Of a stretch of DNA of 64,000 nucleotides, positions 1 to 12,535 are shown in pieces; the first letter of the stretch is position 1; every line of letters starts with the position of its first letter. The stretch comes from Eupeodes corollae (taxonomy: Eukaryota > Arthropoda > Insecta > Diptera > Syrphidae): assembly GCF_945859685.1 (NCBI RefSeq), contig NC_079149.1, forward strand, positions 116,905,575 through 116,969,574, read 5' to 3'. The translations under genes and the position numbers were made by a program. The notes under the pieces are model-generated. The model saw nothing but the letters and a program-made list of their open reading frames with translations. It ran no database searches and was not told the DNA's origin.

Positions 1-160
1 GTATGCAGTTATAAATAAGTGCTTATAAATATATATTGTACATTTGAATTTCGTTGAAAAATGTTTACCCCTATCTGAGTCATCGAATTTTGAAAAAATA
101 AATGTATACTCTTTTAAAAACCAAAAAAAATAAATAACTTCCAAATTTAAAACCAATTAA
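1..160. other. AT-rich spacer
   Basis: Low-complexity A/T sequence with short poly-A runs. No ORF, repeat arm or RNA-like fold was recognised. Confidence 0.6.
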
Positions 161-345
161 CATAATGGTTTGGGCTGTACAGGTATTGACAGACAGATAG
201 ATAGTTACCGGGTGCCCCACTCTGTTTGACTTCTGTGCCAGCGGAATGTCATGTCTGATTAAAATCTCATGTTCGAAATTTGTACTTTCTTTCCATAAAC
301 GTACATTTGTCCTATATGTCGCAAGTAAAAAAAGTTAAACATTTT
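161..345 (-). repeat. Interspersed repeat, 'ACTTGCGA' family, copy 1
   Basis: Read on the minus strand, this segment has ACTTGCGACATATAGGAC followed about 100 bases later by GGGGCACCCGGTAACTATC and a TCTGTCTGTC tail. A related plus-strand block lies at 5,090-5,215 and a more diverged minus-strand block at 54,105-54,300; all share the core TTACTTGCGAC. Three similar segments argue for a dispersed, decayed family. The class is unknown and no coding potential is visible. Confidence 0.45.
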
Positions 346-1588
346 GTTGGTCATAAATATCTGACCCGATATCAGTTAGATAATAAAATAAAACAACTTA
401 TGTTTAGTCTAATAAACCAACAAAAAGTCTGAAAGAAAATATTTTTAACCTTATGAGAATGACTTATTTCATACATGCATCGTAATGAATCACAACACAA
501 AACAAAAAAATTACAAATTATAATTTTAGGTTGCGTTTTATTGCAGTTTGTTTTATGACTTCTTGTCTTTCGCAAAGTAGCATCAGTCACATTCAACACA
601 CTCTTTAAATTTTTAAGACACTTTTCATATTAATTTCAGAAAACCCGTTTAAAAATATAGTTAAAAATGTTGGTTAAACCTGATACTATGATAACGTTTG
701 TGGTTTTAGTAAATTTAAGGAAAAATCTTAAAAATTCATTTAAACACTGCGTAAAAAAAACTTTTATAAGAAAAATATTACATTTCGTTTCTTTGCAAAT
801 CAAATTTTTAAATTGTGTCTCAAATGTTGTGTGAAAAAATTGTATTCAACATTTACATTAAAGCATTTGAATTTTGTGTAAATACTCTTATTATTAATTT
901 GGAAATATAATTTATTACTAGTTTAAAATTTCTTTGAAAAGAAGAATTTATATGATACATGAAAATTATTCATTTAATTTTTAATAAGGGTTTATTATCA
1001 CCGCAACACTAAAACCTCCACGTTAAAAAAATCTGAGAACTGAACAATTGCATTTTCGAAATAAAATGCATCACTGATTACAATTAGTTCAAGCGAATTT
1101 TGGAATTTAATTTTTATTGTAAAGGTTTTTTTTTTATATATTGACACATTAATTGATACAAAAAGAATAATTTGTAGACTGATATGTCTATATTGTTAAT
1201 TTCCGTACGTTTTTTTTATTGAATTTTACTTTTTTCTGAGTAAAATTATTCTTAAAATGATAAAGCGATTAAAAAATACGTTTTTACTTTTAAGTGAACA
1301 GAATACCTTCAAATCATTTTCATTAATTAATTTGCATTGATATTTTTATAAAGCGAAAAATACGTACGTAATTGTTTTCGGATTACAAAACATGGTGTTT
1401 ATGAATACATAAAATAATGGTTGACAAAATTAAAATTTTAAATGAACTCATCGTTCCAATAAATATTTAGACTGAACAAATTCAAAAATATATTTAGTTA
1501 ATTAAAATATCAAGGATAATTCCTGTATTTAAAAAAGTTATCCTGAACGTAAGAACTCAACTACACACACACACACAGTTATCTCTCT
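346..1588. other. AT-rich non-coding stretch
   Basis: Mostly A/T homopolymer-rich sequence. Short ORFs appear by chance and show no protein-like composition. The only discrete item is a (CA) run of about 15 bases at 1,563-1,577, just upstream of the transposon end at 1.6 kb. Confidence 0.6.
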
Positions 1589-1676
1589 TAAAACCTTTAA
1601 AAAGTCTAGCAATATCAACATTTTCAATTCAAAAATCGGTTCGAGTAGAATAACTTCCTATGGGAAGTTAATAAGA
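1589..1676 (+). mobile_element. Solo 3' end of the Helentron-like family
   Basis: The segment ends with the family's terminal hairpin: AACTTCC, loop TATG, GGAAGTT at about 1,652-1,669. It is preceded by sequence matching the subterminal part of the complete copies at 35.0 and 61.2 kb (the 'TTTCAATTC...ATCGG' block). Nothing of the 5' part is seen upstream, so this is a truncated copy. Confidence 0.6.
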
Positions 1677-2860
1677 CAGAAGCAAACAAACGTATTTGAG
1701 GCTTATTTTCCACAAACAAAAATGGCACTGATTTTGATGATTTTTGTTTAACTTACATTTATTAAAAAAATGAATATCTTCCAGAATTTGTGAACTAAAT
1801 ACGATCCTTTGCATTCGGTATTCATACATACTTAAATAAAAAAAAATCTTTCGCCAAATCACAGCCAACACAATTTTCTTCTTTTTTTGTCCATGAACCA
1901 CCATCATTCGATTAAAGGAGTTTTACCAAAAACTTTAATCAGAAAAATACCGCAACGTCAAACTCACCACCACCAACTTTTTCCACCATACGTTGTTTTC
2001 TGTATGCAGCACCTACTTCCCTTATACCTAAGTGTACACAAACTCAAAAAAAAAGAACATGTAAACTCATTAAGTTGATAAAAATCTTTGACTTTCCTTG
2101 TTCGTATTCACCTGGATTCTGGGATATACTCGTACCCGTACTCAACTCTCGTACTCGTATAGTATTATTTTTCTTCTCTCACGTCACTACTAGCTGGTGT
2201 ATTGCTGCAGCAGTATCGTGTTCCAACAGCTTTTGGTGGCAATGCCACCACTTTTCATCTTCCTGACCACCAACAAGATGAATTGTATTTATATGTTGGT
2301 TACCTTTACCTATATAGACTAAAACATACTTAACCCATAGATATAAACATTCATTGGCATCAAAAATTCCTTCTCTCTGGTTAACACAGGACCTGCTTCT
2401 GCTCCTGCTCCTTCTCCTACTGCTAGACTACATAGAGAAGCTACCCAAAAGAACTTATCTGATTAAGATACTGAGTTTCATACAACATACAATACAACAC
2501 AGAGTGAGAGAATATATACATACGTATCACGATATCCTTGGAGGGATTTTTTCCCTCCTATTTCACATGAACGGGCAGCGATCAACCTTTATAAAATCTC
2601 TCTCTAGCATAAGGATATGGGAATAAGGGTGTTAGTGTTGTTTTTGGTTTGTTTTTGTTCTTGTTGTTGTTTTTGTATTTTTGGTACCAATATTATATAT
2701 TATGTTCATGTGGTCTGTTTTTGCTGGATTGCTTCTGCCTTTTGGCTGACCTCTATGTTTTGGCCTGGGCTTAAAGTTGTAGTTAAAAGATTTTTATTGC
2801 TAATACCAAGCATAGTACCTACCTACCATCATTTAGTGTAGCTGCAACGGGAAAAAAATA
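1677..2860. other. GC-richer non-coding island
   Basis: Base composition is more complex than in the flanks. It contains a (CTGCTC/CTCCTG)-like tract at about 2,390-2,430, a TTG-rich tract near 2,640-2,680, and a cluster of CTCGTA words at 2,128-2,160. Several 60-90-codon open frames exist on both strands, but they are leucine- or cysteine-rich low-complexity translations with no family resemblance. I read it as possible regulatory DNA, by inference only. Confidence 0.4.
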
Positions 2861-3235
2861 AATAAATTTAAGTAGGCCAACCCCAGTATAGAAAGGACAA
2901 GATTTTGAATGTTTGTGTAATCTTTTTATTTATATATTTTATAGCATGGAATGAATTTATTTTATGTTTATTTTTATTTATTTTGGTTTTGTTCTTAATT
3001 ACAATGAAATTAAATAATTTATGTACAGCCACCATATAAACTAATAAGACTCTCAAACCATTTATGTGCCTTCAAATTGGTGAAGAAAATAAAACTTACC
3101 AAAAGTTCTTAAATGTCAACAAATCAAAAGTGTATTTCGTTACACATTTTAGCTCAATTTTAAATTCAAATAAACAACTAATTAAAGTTCTAAATCCGTT
3201 TTTTATTTATGTTTATATGTATATTCATATTTATG
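2861..3235. other. AT-rich spacer
   Basis: A/T-rich with repeated TTTATTT and AATAAA-like strings. No gene or repeat family recognised. Confidence 0.55.
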
Positions 3236-3429
3236 TATATTTATATTTATATTTATATTTATATTAATATTTATATTTATATTTATATTTATATTTATAT
3301 TTATATTTATATTTATATTTATATTTATATTTATATTTATATTTATATTTATATTTATATTTATATTTATATTTATATTTATATTTATATTTATATTTAT
3401 ATTTATATTTATATTTATGTTTATATTTC
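3236..3429. repeat. TATATT hexamer microsatellite
   Basis: About 32 copies of a TATATT hexamer run from 3,236 to 3,429, with one imperfection near 3,265 (TATTAATAT) and slightly diverged edges (TATGTT). Open frames of about 100 residues on both strands (Ile-Tyr and Ile-Asn repeats) arise only because the hexamer lacks stop codons in these frames; they are not genes. The array abuts the transposase fragment at 3.5 kb. Confidence 0.95.
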
Positions 3430-3534
3430 TATTAAGAGCGATTTTTCTTTGACGTATGCTTTTCAATTTGGCAATCTTGTTTCGGAATTGGTCTTTTTGA
3501 CAGCTGCTGTTACTTAATAAGTACGCATCTTGGT

Positions 3535-3765
3535 TTGTCATTTCGTATTCAATACACCAACTCCTTGGAGGATGTTGATGTTGATCAAATTTGGGTCCAA
3601 AAAGACAGCTCTAAGGCCAACGAAACTATTAATTTAATGAAGGAAGATTTTGGTGAGTGCATTATCTTGCGTCGTGATCCTGTGCTGTGGCCACCAAGTT
3701 CATGCGGTTCAACGGACTATTTTGTGTGGGTTATTTGAAGTCGCTTGTCTATTTGGTGTTGTTGC
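3535..3765 (+). pseudogene. Mariner/Tc1-superfamily transposase fragment (DDE domain)
   Basis: The translation reads EDVDVDQIWVQKDSSKANET, then LWPPSSC, then TDYFVW, and after a one-base shift near 3,728 continues GYLKSLVYLVL. Insect mariner-type (DDE_3) transposases have the pattern IDVDxxWFQQDGAxxHTAxxT, WPPRSCDLTPLDFFLWGYVKSLVY in the same order and spacing, so the match is clear from family knowledge. The second catalytic Asp is kept (QKD), but the block around the third Asp is shortened and the frame is broken. The N-terminal half is missing; upstream lies a hexamer array. It is a dead fragment, with no inverted ends found. Confidence 0.75.
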
Positions 3766-5084
3766 ACTAACGACCCCAGTTGCAACAAAAAATATTCCAA
3801 AATTGTGTCTCCCCGTTGTAATATATAAGATTCAGAAGTGGCAGCCACTTGCCCTAAATCAAACATTATGACAAAACATTATTGGTCATACCATGCTTTT
3901 AAAATTTTAATATCTTATTACATTTTTTTTCTTACAAATTAATACAAAACAAAGCCTTAAGACAAACTCATCCCCTTCGTCCTTTTGCTATAATTTAATT
4001 TTGTATTTGTTTACCCTGTAGAACATTTTATCTCATTATACATCACAGTCAAACAATCGATGATGCAAATAAACAGATATTGCAAATTGCATTGCATCCA
4101 TCAGCATAACACAACACACTCAAATATCCACCTTTAACCTCGTCCTTATTTTCACAAAAATAAACTCAATTCAAAACAATAAAAATTGACTTTTATGAAT
4201 GCGGTCATTTTAAAATAAACTTAATGGAATCCCTCTGTTGTATTGTTTTCTGTTCTGCGTTATATATTTATATGAAACATGGGGATATTTTGGGAGTATT
4301 AAAATTGAGCTGCTACAATTTAAACAAAAATCAGTATTGAAAATAAATTTCCTGATAAATTTAAATCAATAAACACTCTTAAACTAACACGCACACGTTT
4401 TAAAAACAAAATAAATATAAAAAATACATTTATAGAGGTATACAAATTCATTTATCGAAATTTCCAAATAATACTTAAACACAATAATATACCTTCATAC
4501 AAATATGTGCAGTATATTTTGATTCAGTTCAATATTGTTGTTGGAAACTATGTTTGCATTGGCAGTGCAAAAGTGTTGATAAAAATTCGTTTTTTTTTGT
4601 TTTGGTTTTTATTGTTTTGCTTTTGTTATTTATAACGAAACACCAATTCATTATTGGAAGGATAAGTAATTAAAAAATAATTCTCAAATGTATGCAATTA
4701 AAACCGATTATTATTTTATTGTATGAGAATTATAACAGCAATAAATAAATCTCCACAATGTAATTTAACAAACAGAGTGCACCTATTGTTCATTATGAAT
4801 ATTTGCGTGTAACTTGAAATATTTGTTTAACTTTTTTAAGAATTAGTTAAATGGATAGGTATATTATTTTATGAGTAACTTTTATTTACATGAACTTTTA
4901 CATCCAAAGTTGTTACACTTTACTTTTGTTATTGTTGGGAAAGGTCTTACATCCAAAAGTATTAACACTGAAATATTTGTACTATTTACAGCTTATATAC
5001 AGATAATAGATAGATTTTTCAATAAAAGGTCAAGTTTTTGATTATCCCGCTGTTTAGGCAACTGTCAGATTTTAAACTTTCATT
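3766..5084. other. AT-rich non-coding stretch
   Basis: No ORF with protein-like composition and no repeat arms were recognised. Poly-A/T tracts and AATAAA strings are common, as in the other spacers. Confidence 0.55.
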
Positions 5085-5225
5085 ATTGATTTTCAAAGTA
5101 AAAGATTTTTACTTGCGACAGATAGGAATTTTAACGATGGTTGGGACGTTGAAAAAAGGGGGTCCCTGATTCCGCCCGTCTCTCTGTCTGTCCTCTGCAA
5201 GTTCAAATTTGATTCCCGTTAGGTG
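5085..5225 (+). repeat. Interspersed repeat, 'ACTTGCGA' family, copy 2
   Basis: TTTTTACTTGCGACAGATAGG is followed by GGGGGTCCCTGATTCCGCC and CTGTCTGTCC. The order and spacing match copy 1 at 161-345 (opposite orientation), including the GGGGT/C-CCC block and the TCTGTCTGTC tail. Boundaries are approximate. Confidence 0.45.
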
Positions 5226-5487
5226 TATTTTTTCAGTTTTTTTTTTAAGACTAAAACCAAAAGTAGTCAACATACAAATTTGTTGCAAAAAGGAAAAGTA
5301 AATTTTTAATAAATTTTCTTTAAAACATTTTTAAAGGAAATAAAACCTCATATTATCTTAATATCGTTTGCTAATCGGAGACATATTGACGTGAACGATG
5401 TGTTTTAAATGGTCTATAGATGAGAGGAAGTATTCACAGCTATTAGAAAACCAGTTTTGTTAAGTTTCAGATAAAATAAAATAAGAT
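5226..5487. other. AT-rich spacer
   Basis: A/T-rich sequence between two repeat copies. Nothing recognised. Confidence 0.5.
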
Positions 5488-6057
5488 AAAAAAGAGGCTG
5501 GTAACTGGTAACTTCAAATCCCGTCTGTCGATTTGTCTTGCTTAAAAGTTTTTAGGTGTTCGTGTTGGGTTAAGAAAATTGTCAGTTGAATTATTCTTAA
5601 ACATTTTTAAATTACCAACAATAAAGAAATAGTTTAGTTTTGTTTAATAGATTTTTAGTCAAAAACAAATTTTTACCAATCATAGTAGCATTTCTTAAAT
5701 TTTTACAAACTGGATGAATTAAATTAATTTTGAGATATCAAAAACCGAACATTAATTTTCACCAATTTTTTTGTAGATTTTATTTTTTTTATGAAAAAAA
5801 AGGAATGTTGGATTTTTATAAAAAAAACTACTGAATATCGAAAACAATATTTTCTGTGAAATAAAAAAGGCTGAAGACAATATTTTAAATTTTTGAAAAG
5901 CTATTTTCGTGAACATACGAATGAACGAACGTATTTATGAACACACGCACGTACAGACATCTTTCTAAAAATCTTTTATTTCGACTCTAGGGAGCTTGAA
6001 ACGTCGAGAAATTTCAAAATTTCCATTACAATAACTTAATATTTGAAGTTAATTCTC
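5488..6057 (+). mobile_element. Helentron-like non-autonomous element, copy A
   Basis: Starts with AAAAAAGAGGCTGG, then the 5' signature CCCGTCTGTCGATTTGTC and TTGCTTAAAAGTTT, and ends with CTTTTATTTCGACTCTAGGG and GTCGAGAAAT before a degenerate end hairpin (ATAACTTAATATTTGAAGTTA). The core has one ~170-bp unit (AACAATATTTTCTGTGAAATA). It is about 570 bp, shorter than copies C, D and F. It encodes no protein. Confidence 0.7.
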
Positions 6058-7020
6058 AAGATATGACATTTTTAAACAGGTTGGTTAAAAAACAATCTCC
6101 CAAAAGATGCGAGAAACTCGAAATTCAAAAAACAAATCTGAAGTGTTGGTTAAGATAATACTGATTTTTTCAAATGCCTGAAAGATCTACCACTATAGTG
6201 GTAAGTAATATAAATGTAAAAAACGAGATTAAAATATTGTCAAAACTTTGAAAAATTTAAACTGGTTTTGCAACAGTTATGGATTTTCTAAAAATTAAAT
6301 TTTATGTTGCTCTAGAATAGCAAAAACCTTTTAATTTTCAAGAGAAACGTTTTTGAGCAGTTACCTAGAGAAAAAACAAAGATATTTGAAAATTGAAACC
6401 ATATAAAATATCAAGTCTTCCTACAAGGATCTAAACAAATATTATTGTTTGATCTATACAACTGAATATTTTTCAAAAATATGTTATATAATTGTATCTA
6501 TCATCTTTTAGACCATTTTTGAAAAAGAAAAAGATATGCTTTTCTTAGAAGCGTTTCTCTGGCGATGTGCGGCTTAGTTTTCTAATAAAAAAAAATATTT
6601 GTCTACACATCACACAGAACGAACAAATTGCAACTTTAAACTAAAATAAATAGTGTTAACAAAACATTTCGTTTAAATTCTAAAAGAATTGTGTCATTTC
6701 AGTCTCATTAAAAAAAAAAACATTTTTATTATCAAAAAAATACTTGCAATGTGCATAGATAATTACGTTTAAATTAAAACCATTTCACTCATTATCGTGA
6801 TAGAGTTAACAATTAAAAAATTAGCATAAAATATAACATTTTTTCCAAGGATTTTAAATTAAAAACCTTCTCACACATATTCATAAAAAAAAAATTTTAA
6901 AAAAAAATCGAAAACAAAATTCCAAACCAAATGAAAACATCTGAAATAACAATGAAACAATAATATCACTTCAAAAGAACAACAAACCAAATTTGTGAAT
7001 TGAAAAAGTTGAAATCAGAA
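6058..7020. other. AT-rich non-coding stretch
   Basis: No ORF or repeat end recognised. It contains phrases such as TTTTGAAAAATTTAAA that are similar to many AT-rich spacers and may be remnants of old elements, but no alignment can be defended. Confidence 0.45.
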
Positions 7021-8420
7021 TCAGAATATCTACCTGCTAGCGCTTTCATACCGCATCATATTTCACGTGACAAATTGGTATACACGACGACGACGAAATG
7101 ATTTCCCCCAAAGGGAGATTCGTTTCGCTTGCGCCCACTTTTGCCACCAACCCAACAACATAACATACACAACGTATACCTGCTCCAATCGTATACCATA
7201 TTTCAACAAGCATCTGGTGAAAAGCTATACCCCAAAAACAAAACGAAAAAAAATATACAGCAGCTGGGGTGTTTGTGTTTGCAAAATTAACAGTTCAACC
7301 ATGAAAAGGTGCTCTTTTTGTGTTTTTTTGAAAATTGTGTAAACAAAGGTTAAGCCAGGGTCTCTGACTGATACCTTACCATACTTGTGTAAGCTACCAT
7401 CTACCATCGCTTTCAACCCCAATCTTCATCCTCATCGTCATCCCCATCCTCATCCCCATCCCAATCCTAAATCAACCTCTGCTGTATGACCTAAAAATTT
7501 ATCTCATGAACCATTATTTTTACTTTGACAGTTCTTCCTTTATTTTTATTTTGTTTTGCATTTCTCTCTCTCTCTCACACTTTCTCTTTGTGATCTTCCT
7601 TCCCAGGCAGAGGAAAACAAAAAGAGATAAAAAAGCGTGTCAATTTGCTTTCCAGTATTTATCTTTCCCCATATTATACAAAATGCAGAATGTGGACTAT
7701 AAGGACAGCAAGGACGAACGAACATCACTATAACTGTAATATGGAAGTGCTTCAAGCAATTTCAATATTTAATTCGTTTTTTTCTCTGTTATCATTTTTA
7801 TGAGAATTTAAACAATATTGACATGACAAAGGTTGATAAATCTTTCCTTTTATATGGGAGCCTACCGCTTCGATGGTGTACTCGTAGTTAGCGGATTTAT
7901 TTCGATGCGATTACTATTAAGAGTACAATCTTTCCTTACCATCACCATCAACAACAACAAGGACCTTTTTTGTGTATTAAATTTAACGTAAATTAAGGGA
8001 AAAAAAGAAGAAATATTATTGTTGCTGTCCTATTTTGCGGGTTCTTTATTTAACCACTTAAATTTATTCAAACGATAGAAGTTGAAAAGCTATAGAAAAG
8101 AATAAGCAACAGAACAAAACAAAAATCATTTTCAAATACAAAATAAAAAGAAGACGAAAAATTCAAATCAAGTATAAAAGAAACAAAACAATCGGATATT
8201 TTTTTCTTTTCAGGAAATAAATCGAAAATAAAAGCGAAAAAATTCACACCATCACTCGCATCTTTGCCCCTATCATAGGTCTAGCTATAACGCAGACAGG
8301 TACGGGGTGTAAGTTGAATAGAGTATAGTGGCAAGCCAAACAATTTGAGCTAGACCTTTTGACTTTCTTATAAGCGTACACAGCGCACAGCCTCTCCCAC
8401 CTGACTTTCACAGAAGTACA
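7021..8420. other. GC-richer non-coding island
   Basis: More complex sequence with an ACGACGACGA run near 7,083-7,096, a CATCCC/CATCCT tract at about 7,425-7,465, and a CT-dinucleotide run at 7,563-7,577 (GAGA-type sites on the minus strand). A GTACTCGTAGTTAG word lies near 7,878. Short open frames are composition artefacts. Possible regulatory DNA; no direct proof. Confidence 0.4.
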
Positions 8421-9780
8421 ATGACTTTAACTTTTTTTTGTTTGTGTTGTTAACGTTTTTACTAAGTCAATTAAAGGAAAAGTATTGGAATCAATGAAAA
8501 TTGGGACGTCTTGACATTGAAATGAAATAAATTGCTTTATGCATAAACTTAGAATAACACCATTTCATTTGGAAGGCTTATTTTGAGTAAAATATGACTT
8601 GAGAAAATGTGCCAAATATCCCCTATAAATCTTACTGAAATTAAGCGCTTCCATTGTCTTAGGTATGATGATTTTGTAATCATCGATCGCATGCAAGGTT
8701 TTAGAAGAATCATAAATCTGGCTAGGTCACGTGATACTTCGAAAGTTCACCTTACTCTCAGTTCTATCCGGCTCCCGAGAAATTCACAATGTCATATAGA
8801 AGCATGAATGTAAAGGTTACAATTATAAATACCTGTCTAATAAATTTGTTTGAAATTGAGCTCTTCGAAGGATTTGCTTGTATTAATTAAATAGATGAAA
8901 CTGAGACCTCAAAAAACTATACAAAATAAGCCTTGACCTATCAAATCGAACGATAGTTCGAGCTCATGTTACTCACGTCTATATCGTTGAATACTCCTTA
9001 TTTAAGGTAAATTTTGAATTGAACGAATATTTGCTATGTCATCTACTTAAACGAAAGCAACCAATATCATTGTATCTGCTGATCAAAAAACTAAACCGAT
9101 GCATTATACTTTCTGATCCAAAAGCCCTTAAAACCAGTATCGTGTACAGATCTTTCTTCAGACTATGCTAATGACTACCTGTTGATCTTGAAGCTACGAG
9201 GGACTTTGTAACTGCTGATACGAAAGAAGAGCTTAATACCTGCCAGCCAGGTGTTTCTATTGGAAAGAATTTTGTAAATGTCACGAAGAAATATATTTCC
9301 GTATAAGAATAACTGCATAGTACCAAAAACCGTAAAAAATGTTATGCAATTATTACTTCAGATTTTTTTTCAAAACCATATGCAAAATGCTTAGAAGAAC
9401 AGTCTTAAATAATATAGTCAAAGATTTGTCTGTTAAGCTTGCAATGCATGTAACTGTTCAAAAACTGTCTTCAAGTTTTGGTAACAAAGGATTTAATAAG
9501 GTCACTAAATTTAAGATTTTTTTTGGGTCAATGTTCAAATGTTCCCTAGATGAGGCTCAAGTCCTTTCTAAAAACGGGGCGAGTTTGACGTCTGCAGAAG
9601 GCAAAAGTCAGTTTCGTGCGACTCAAGCTCTGTTCTTTATTTTGTTTACTTTTGTTTTCAAAATAATAGAACCTTCACTTTGAATGCTTTGTTAGGGTTT
9701 TTTTCTGCAAAAAAAAAAAAAAAATAAGAAAAGAACAAACAGCATAGTAAAATCACCCCTGCTACCAATTTTTCAAGAAC
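8421..9780. other. Unassigned stretch ending in a poly-A tract
   Basis: From about 8,600 to 9,690 the sequence is of mixed composition with several interrupted open frames on the plus strand, the longest 114 codons (9,339-9,680). None matches a family I know. A run of 16 or more A at 9,709-9,724 follows. This could be a decayed retroposed copy of a transcript, but no polyadenylation signal directly precedes the tract and no flanking duplication was found. Confidence 0.3.
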
Positions 9781-10660
9781 TTAAAGGAAAACCACAACCA
9801 ATACGTTTTGGGGTTTCTAGGGGAAAATGTTCTCAATAAAATTATAGTCACGTTTTCGATTACATTTCCCCCTCGTGGCAAAGGTCTTCCAATGGATGAT
9901 TCTTCTGCTACTATACTGTTTCTGCTATACATCGTCGTCATCGTCCTCGACTTCTCCGTATCGTTGTACTTTTCGTCTTCAACTATATATAATGCTGCCG
10001 CTTCTGCTTCAGCTTCTTACGTAGTTACGTACTATGCTGCGGTGGCGTTGGCGGCCGGTTTGCTTTACAACACCAATCCAAAAGTAGAACAAACTTTTCC
10101 CAAAGGCGCTTATATACATCTTGCGGTAATGGCACCCAGAACCAGGATCAAAATCCATTCAGTGGTGGCGGCAGCGCGGCGTGCGGTGTGGCGGTTCTCG
10201 GCGTAGAGTAAATGGGGTTTTATTCAGAGCTTCAATGAGGGGGGAGGAGGAAGGTCGTTTTCCTTCGTTTGTTGTTGGTAGCCATACAAAGAAAAGCTTT
10301 GTAACTTAACATGCGATAAGTTGTAACAAATAAATTTTGGTTTTTTATGTTAATGGATTTTTGACCTTTGCGCGAAATTCAATGGCTTTTGAACGAAAAG
10401 GTGCTGTTACCTACCTACAAGCTACAACCTAAATTGTATATTGCCCCACTGCTGGTAGATACTATTTGGTTATGGAAATGGCAATGGTGGATGGAAATAG
10501 ATATTCTATTCGTTATGCCTCTTTAAGGAGTTTCGGGAGAGATAAAATTTAGTCTACACTGATGGTAGGTACCTGATACTTTTTTGAGTATTTTCTTTTT
10601 TCTTGTTGTTGTTTCCTACTTTTTGTTTAAATTTATTTCGAGGACATACCACAACCACAG
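9781..10660. other. GC-richer non-coding island
   Basis: Contains the highest local GC here (near 10,040-10,200, with GGTGGCGTTGGCGGCC and GGTGGCGGCAGCGCGGC). A 132-codon open frame at 9,808-10,203 looks low-complexity (Ser/Ala/Tyr and a basic tail) and lacks splice or domain support, so it is not called a gene. Confidence 0.4.
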
Positions 10661-12535
10661 TTTAAAAGGCATGTTAAGCAATAAGCAATAGGTTTTCAAA
10701 AAAAAAGACAACATCTTTTAAGGATGAATTTGGTTTTCCATTAAAGACCTTAAAGTTAACAACGTAACTTTGAACCGATAAGAAAATGATTGAAATCAAC
10801 TAAGAGGTAGCAAGGCTAAAAGAATCAAAGATTTAGACGTTATTAAAGGTCTAGAGAAAAAGCACATAGAGTTTTAAAGAATGAAAACGTACAAATATTT
10901 GTTTGAACTAATTCCTTAAACTTTTCACAATTTCGCCCCAGTCAAAATAGACTCAATTTTCTGTTCTACACTTAATTAAATTCTGATATACAAAAGTTTG
11001 AAGAACCATAATTCGTAATGAATAAATCTAATAGAAAACAAAAGTTAAAGAAAGTTAATTATTTTAACGCAAGGCCCTTCTCAAATTTGTTTCTATTTAA
11101 AATTAGCAGCGAAATAATAGCCGAAGACCGATTTTAAATTAATCAAAGAATGTCATATTAATGTTTTGCAAGATTTTGAAGAAATAACATGGTCTTAAAA
11201 AATTATATAATTTTGAATTAAGGGTGAACTAAGAATGCATTATTTAAGAAGAAAAATTACTCGAAAAATAAATACTGGAAAGTGTTGGATGTAATTAGTC
11301 TTACATTTAAAATACCTGCAACGAAGATAAAGATTGTTTCATACAACAGAGTTAAACCAACAAAAAAATGATGAAGTTAATAGCTTTTCACTTGAAAGCA
11401 TAGTGAGTAGTTTTAATTATTTTTTTAAGTTACTTCTATTACTTTTGTTATTTTCAAAAATTAATCTCTTGATTAGTTGATAGAAGACAAATGGTGTGTA
11501 AATTCACTCAAAAATGTTTTTGAATTCGATGTCTTGAAAATTGAAACATTTTAATTTTAATGAAAAGCGTAGTTTTTAAGGAAGTAGGTTATAAGTTTCT
11601 TGTTTTCCACTTATCTTGATCTCGTTTTTGTACCCAAAAACAAATTTGCTCCAACAGCTCCAATGTTTTCATTAGTTTAATTTTTGCTGGCCAAGAAAAT
11701 GGTTCACGACGAAGATTTAAAAGTACTTTTAGTTCTCCAAACTGGACCACCAAATGTTCACCACTTTGAAAACAAACTTTAACAATTTAAATGAGTTACT
11801 GTGGCTTTTCATTGTTATTACTCAAATGTCAAGCAAAACCAGCTTAAAAAGTGACAACTGACAATACAAAATGAAACCTCTTATTGAAAAATGGATAAAA
11901 TATTTTGTTACTACATGAAAAAAATTAATTTTTCAAAAAACAAATTATCAGACACAACAATTTTTGGCTAAATTCTTTTTAATTGGACCGAATTATACCT
12001 ATTAATACACTTTTGGGTGGAAATTCTTTTTATTTATAATCGATTTCTTAATTGTCATTTTAATTGATGTAAATTTCTTTTCTTTTTGCTTCTTCGAAAT
12101 ATCAAAAAAAAATCTCTACTAGTTCATATTATGTATACAAACAAATCAATTGCATTTAAAAACTGCCATATAAAAATATATCATGACATGAAAATTATCT
12201 CTTAAATTAAATTTAATATCTATTTTCCATTAGGAAAGATACAAAAAAAAAAGTTTTGAAAACATTATTCAATGCAATCAAAAAGTTTTCCATGAAAATA
12301 AAATAGAAACCAAAAAAAAATTAACAATATTAACGTCATAAAATAATTTCCATCAATCTCATTACCATTCAAGTGTCACAACTCACAAACTCAAACCTCT
12401 TTCTCTTAACTAAATAACCCAAATCATAAAACAACAACAGCACAAAAACAAACGAATTTGAAAAAAAATTCACAGACAAAAAAGTCCATTCAAAATTATT
12501 AATATTCGACTTCTCAAAAAGATAAAAAAAACTTC
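10661..12535. other. AT-rich non-coding stretch
   Basis: Nearly 1.9 kb of A/T-rich sequence without a recognisable ORF, RNA or repeat end. Confidence 0.55.

Noticed and set aside
3203..3541. Open frames over 100 residues on both strands with Ile-Asn and Ile-Tyr repeats
   Set aside because: Produced by the TATATT microsatellite; not protein-like.
9808..10206. 132-codon plus-strand open frame
   Set aside because: Low-complexity Ser/Ala/Tyr composition in a GC-rich patch, no domain, no splice or initiation support.
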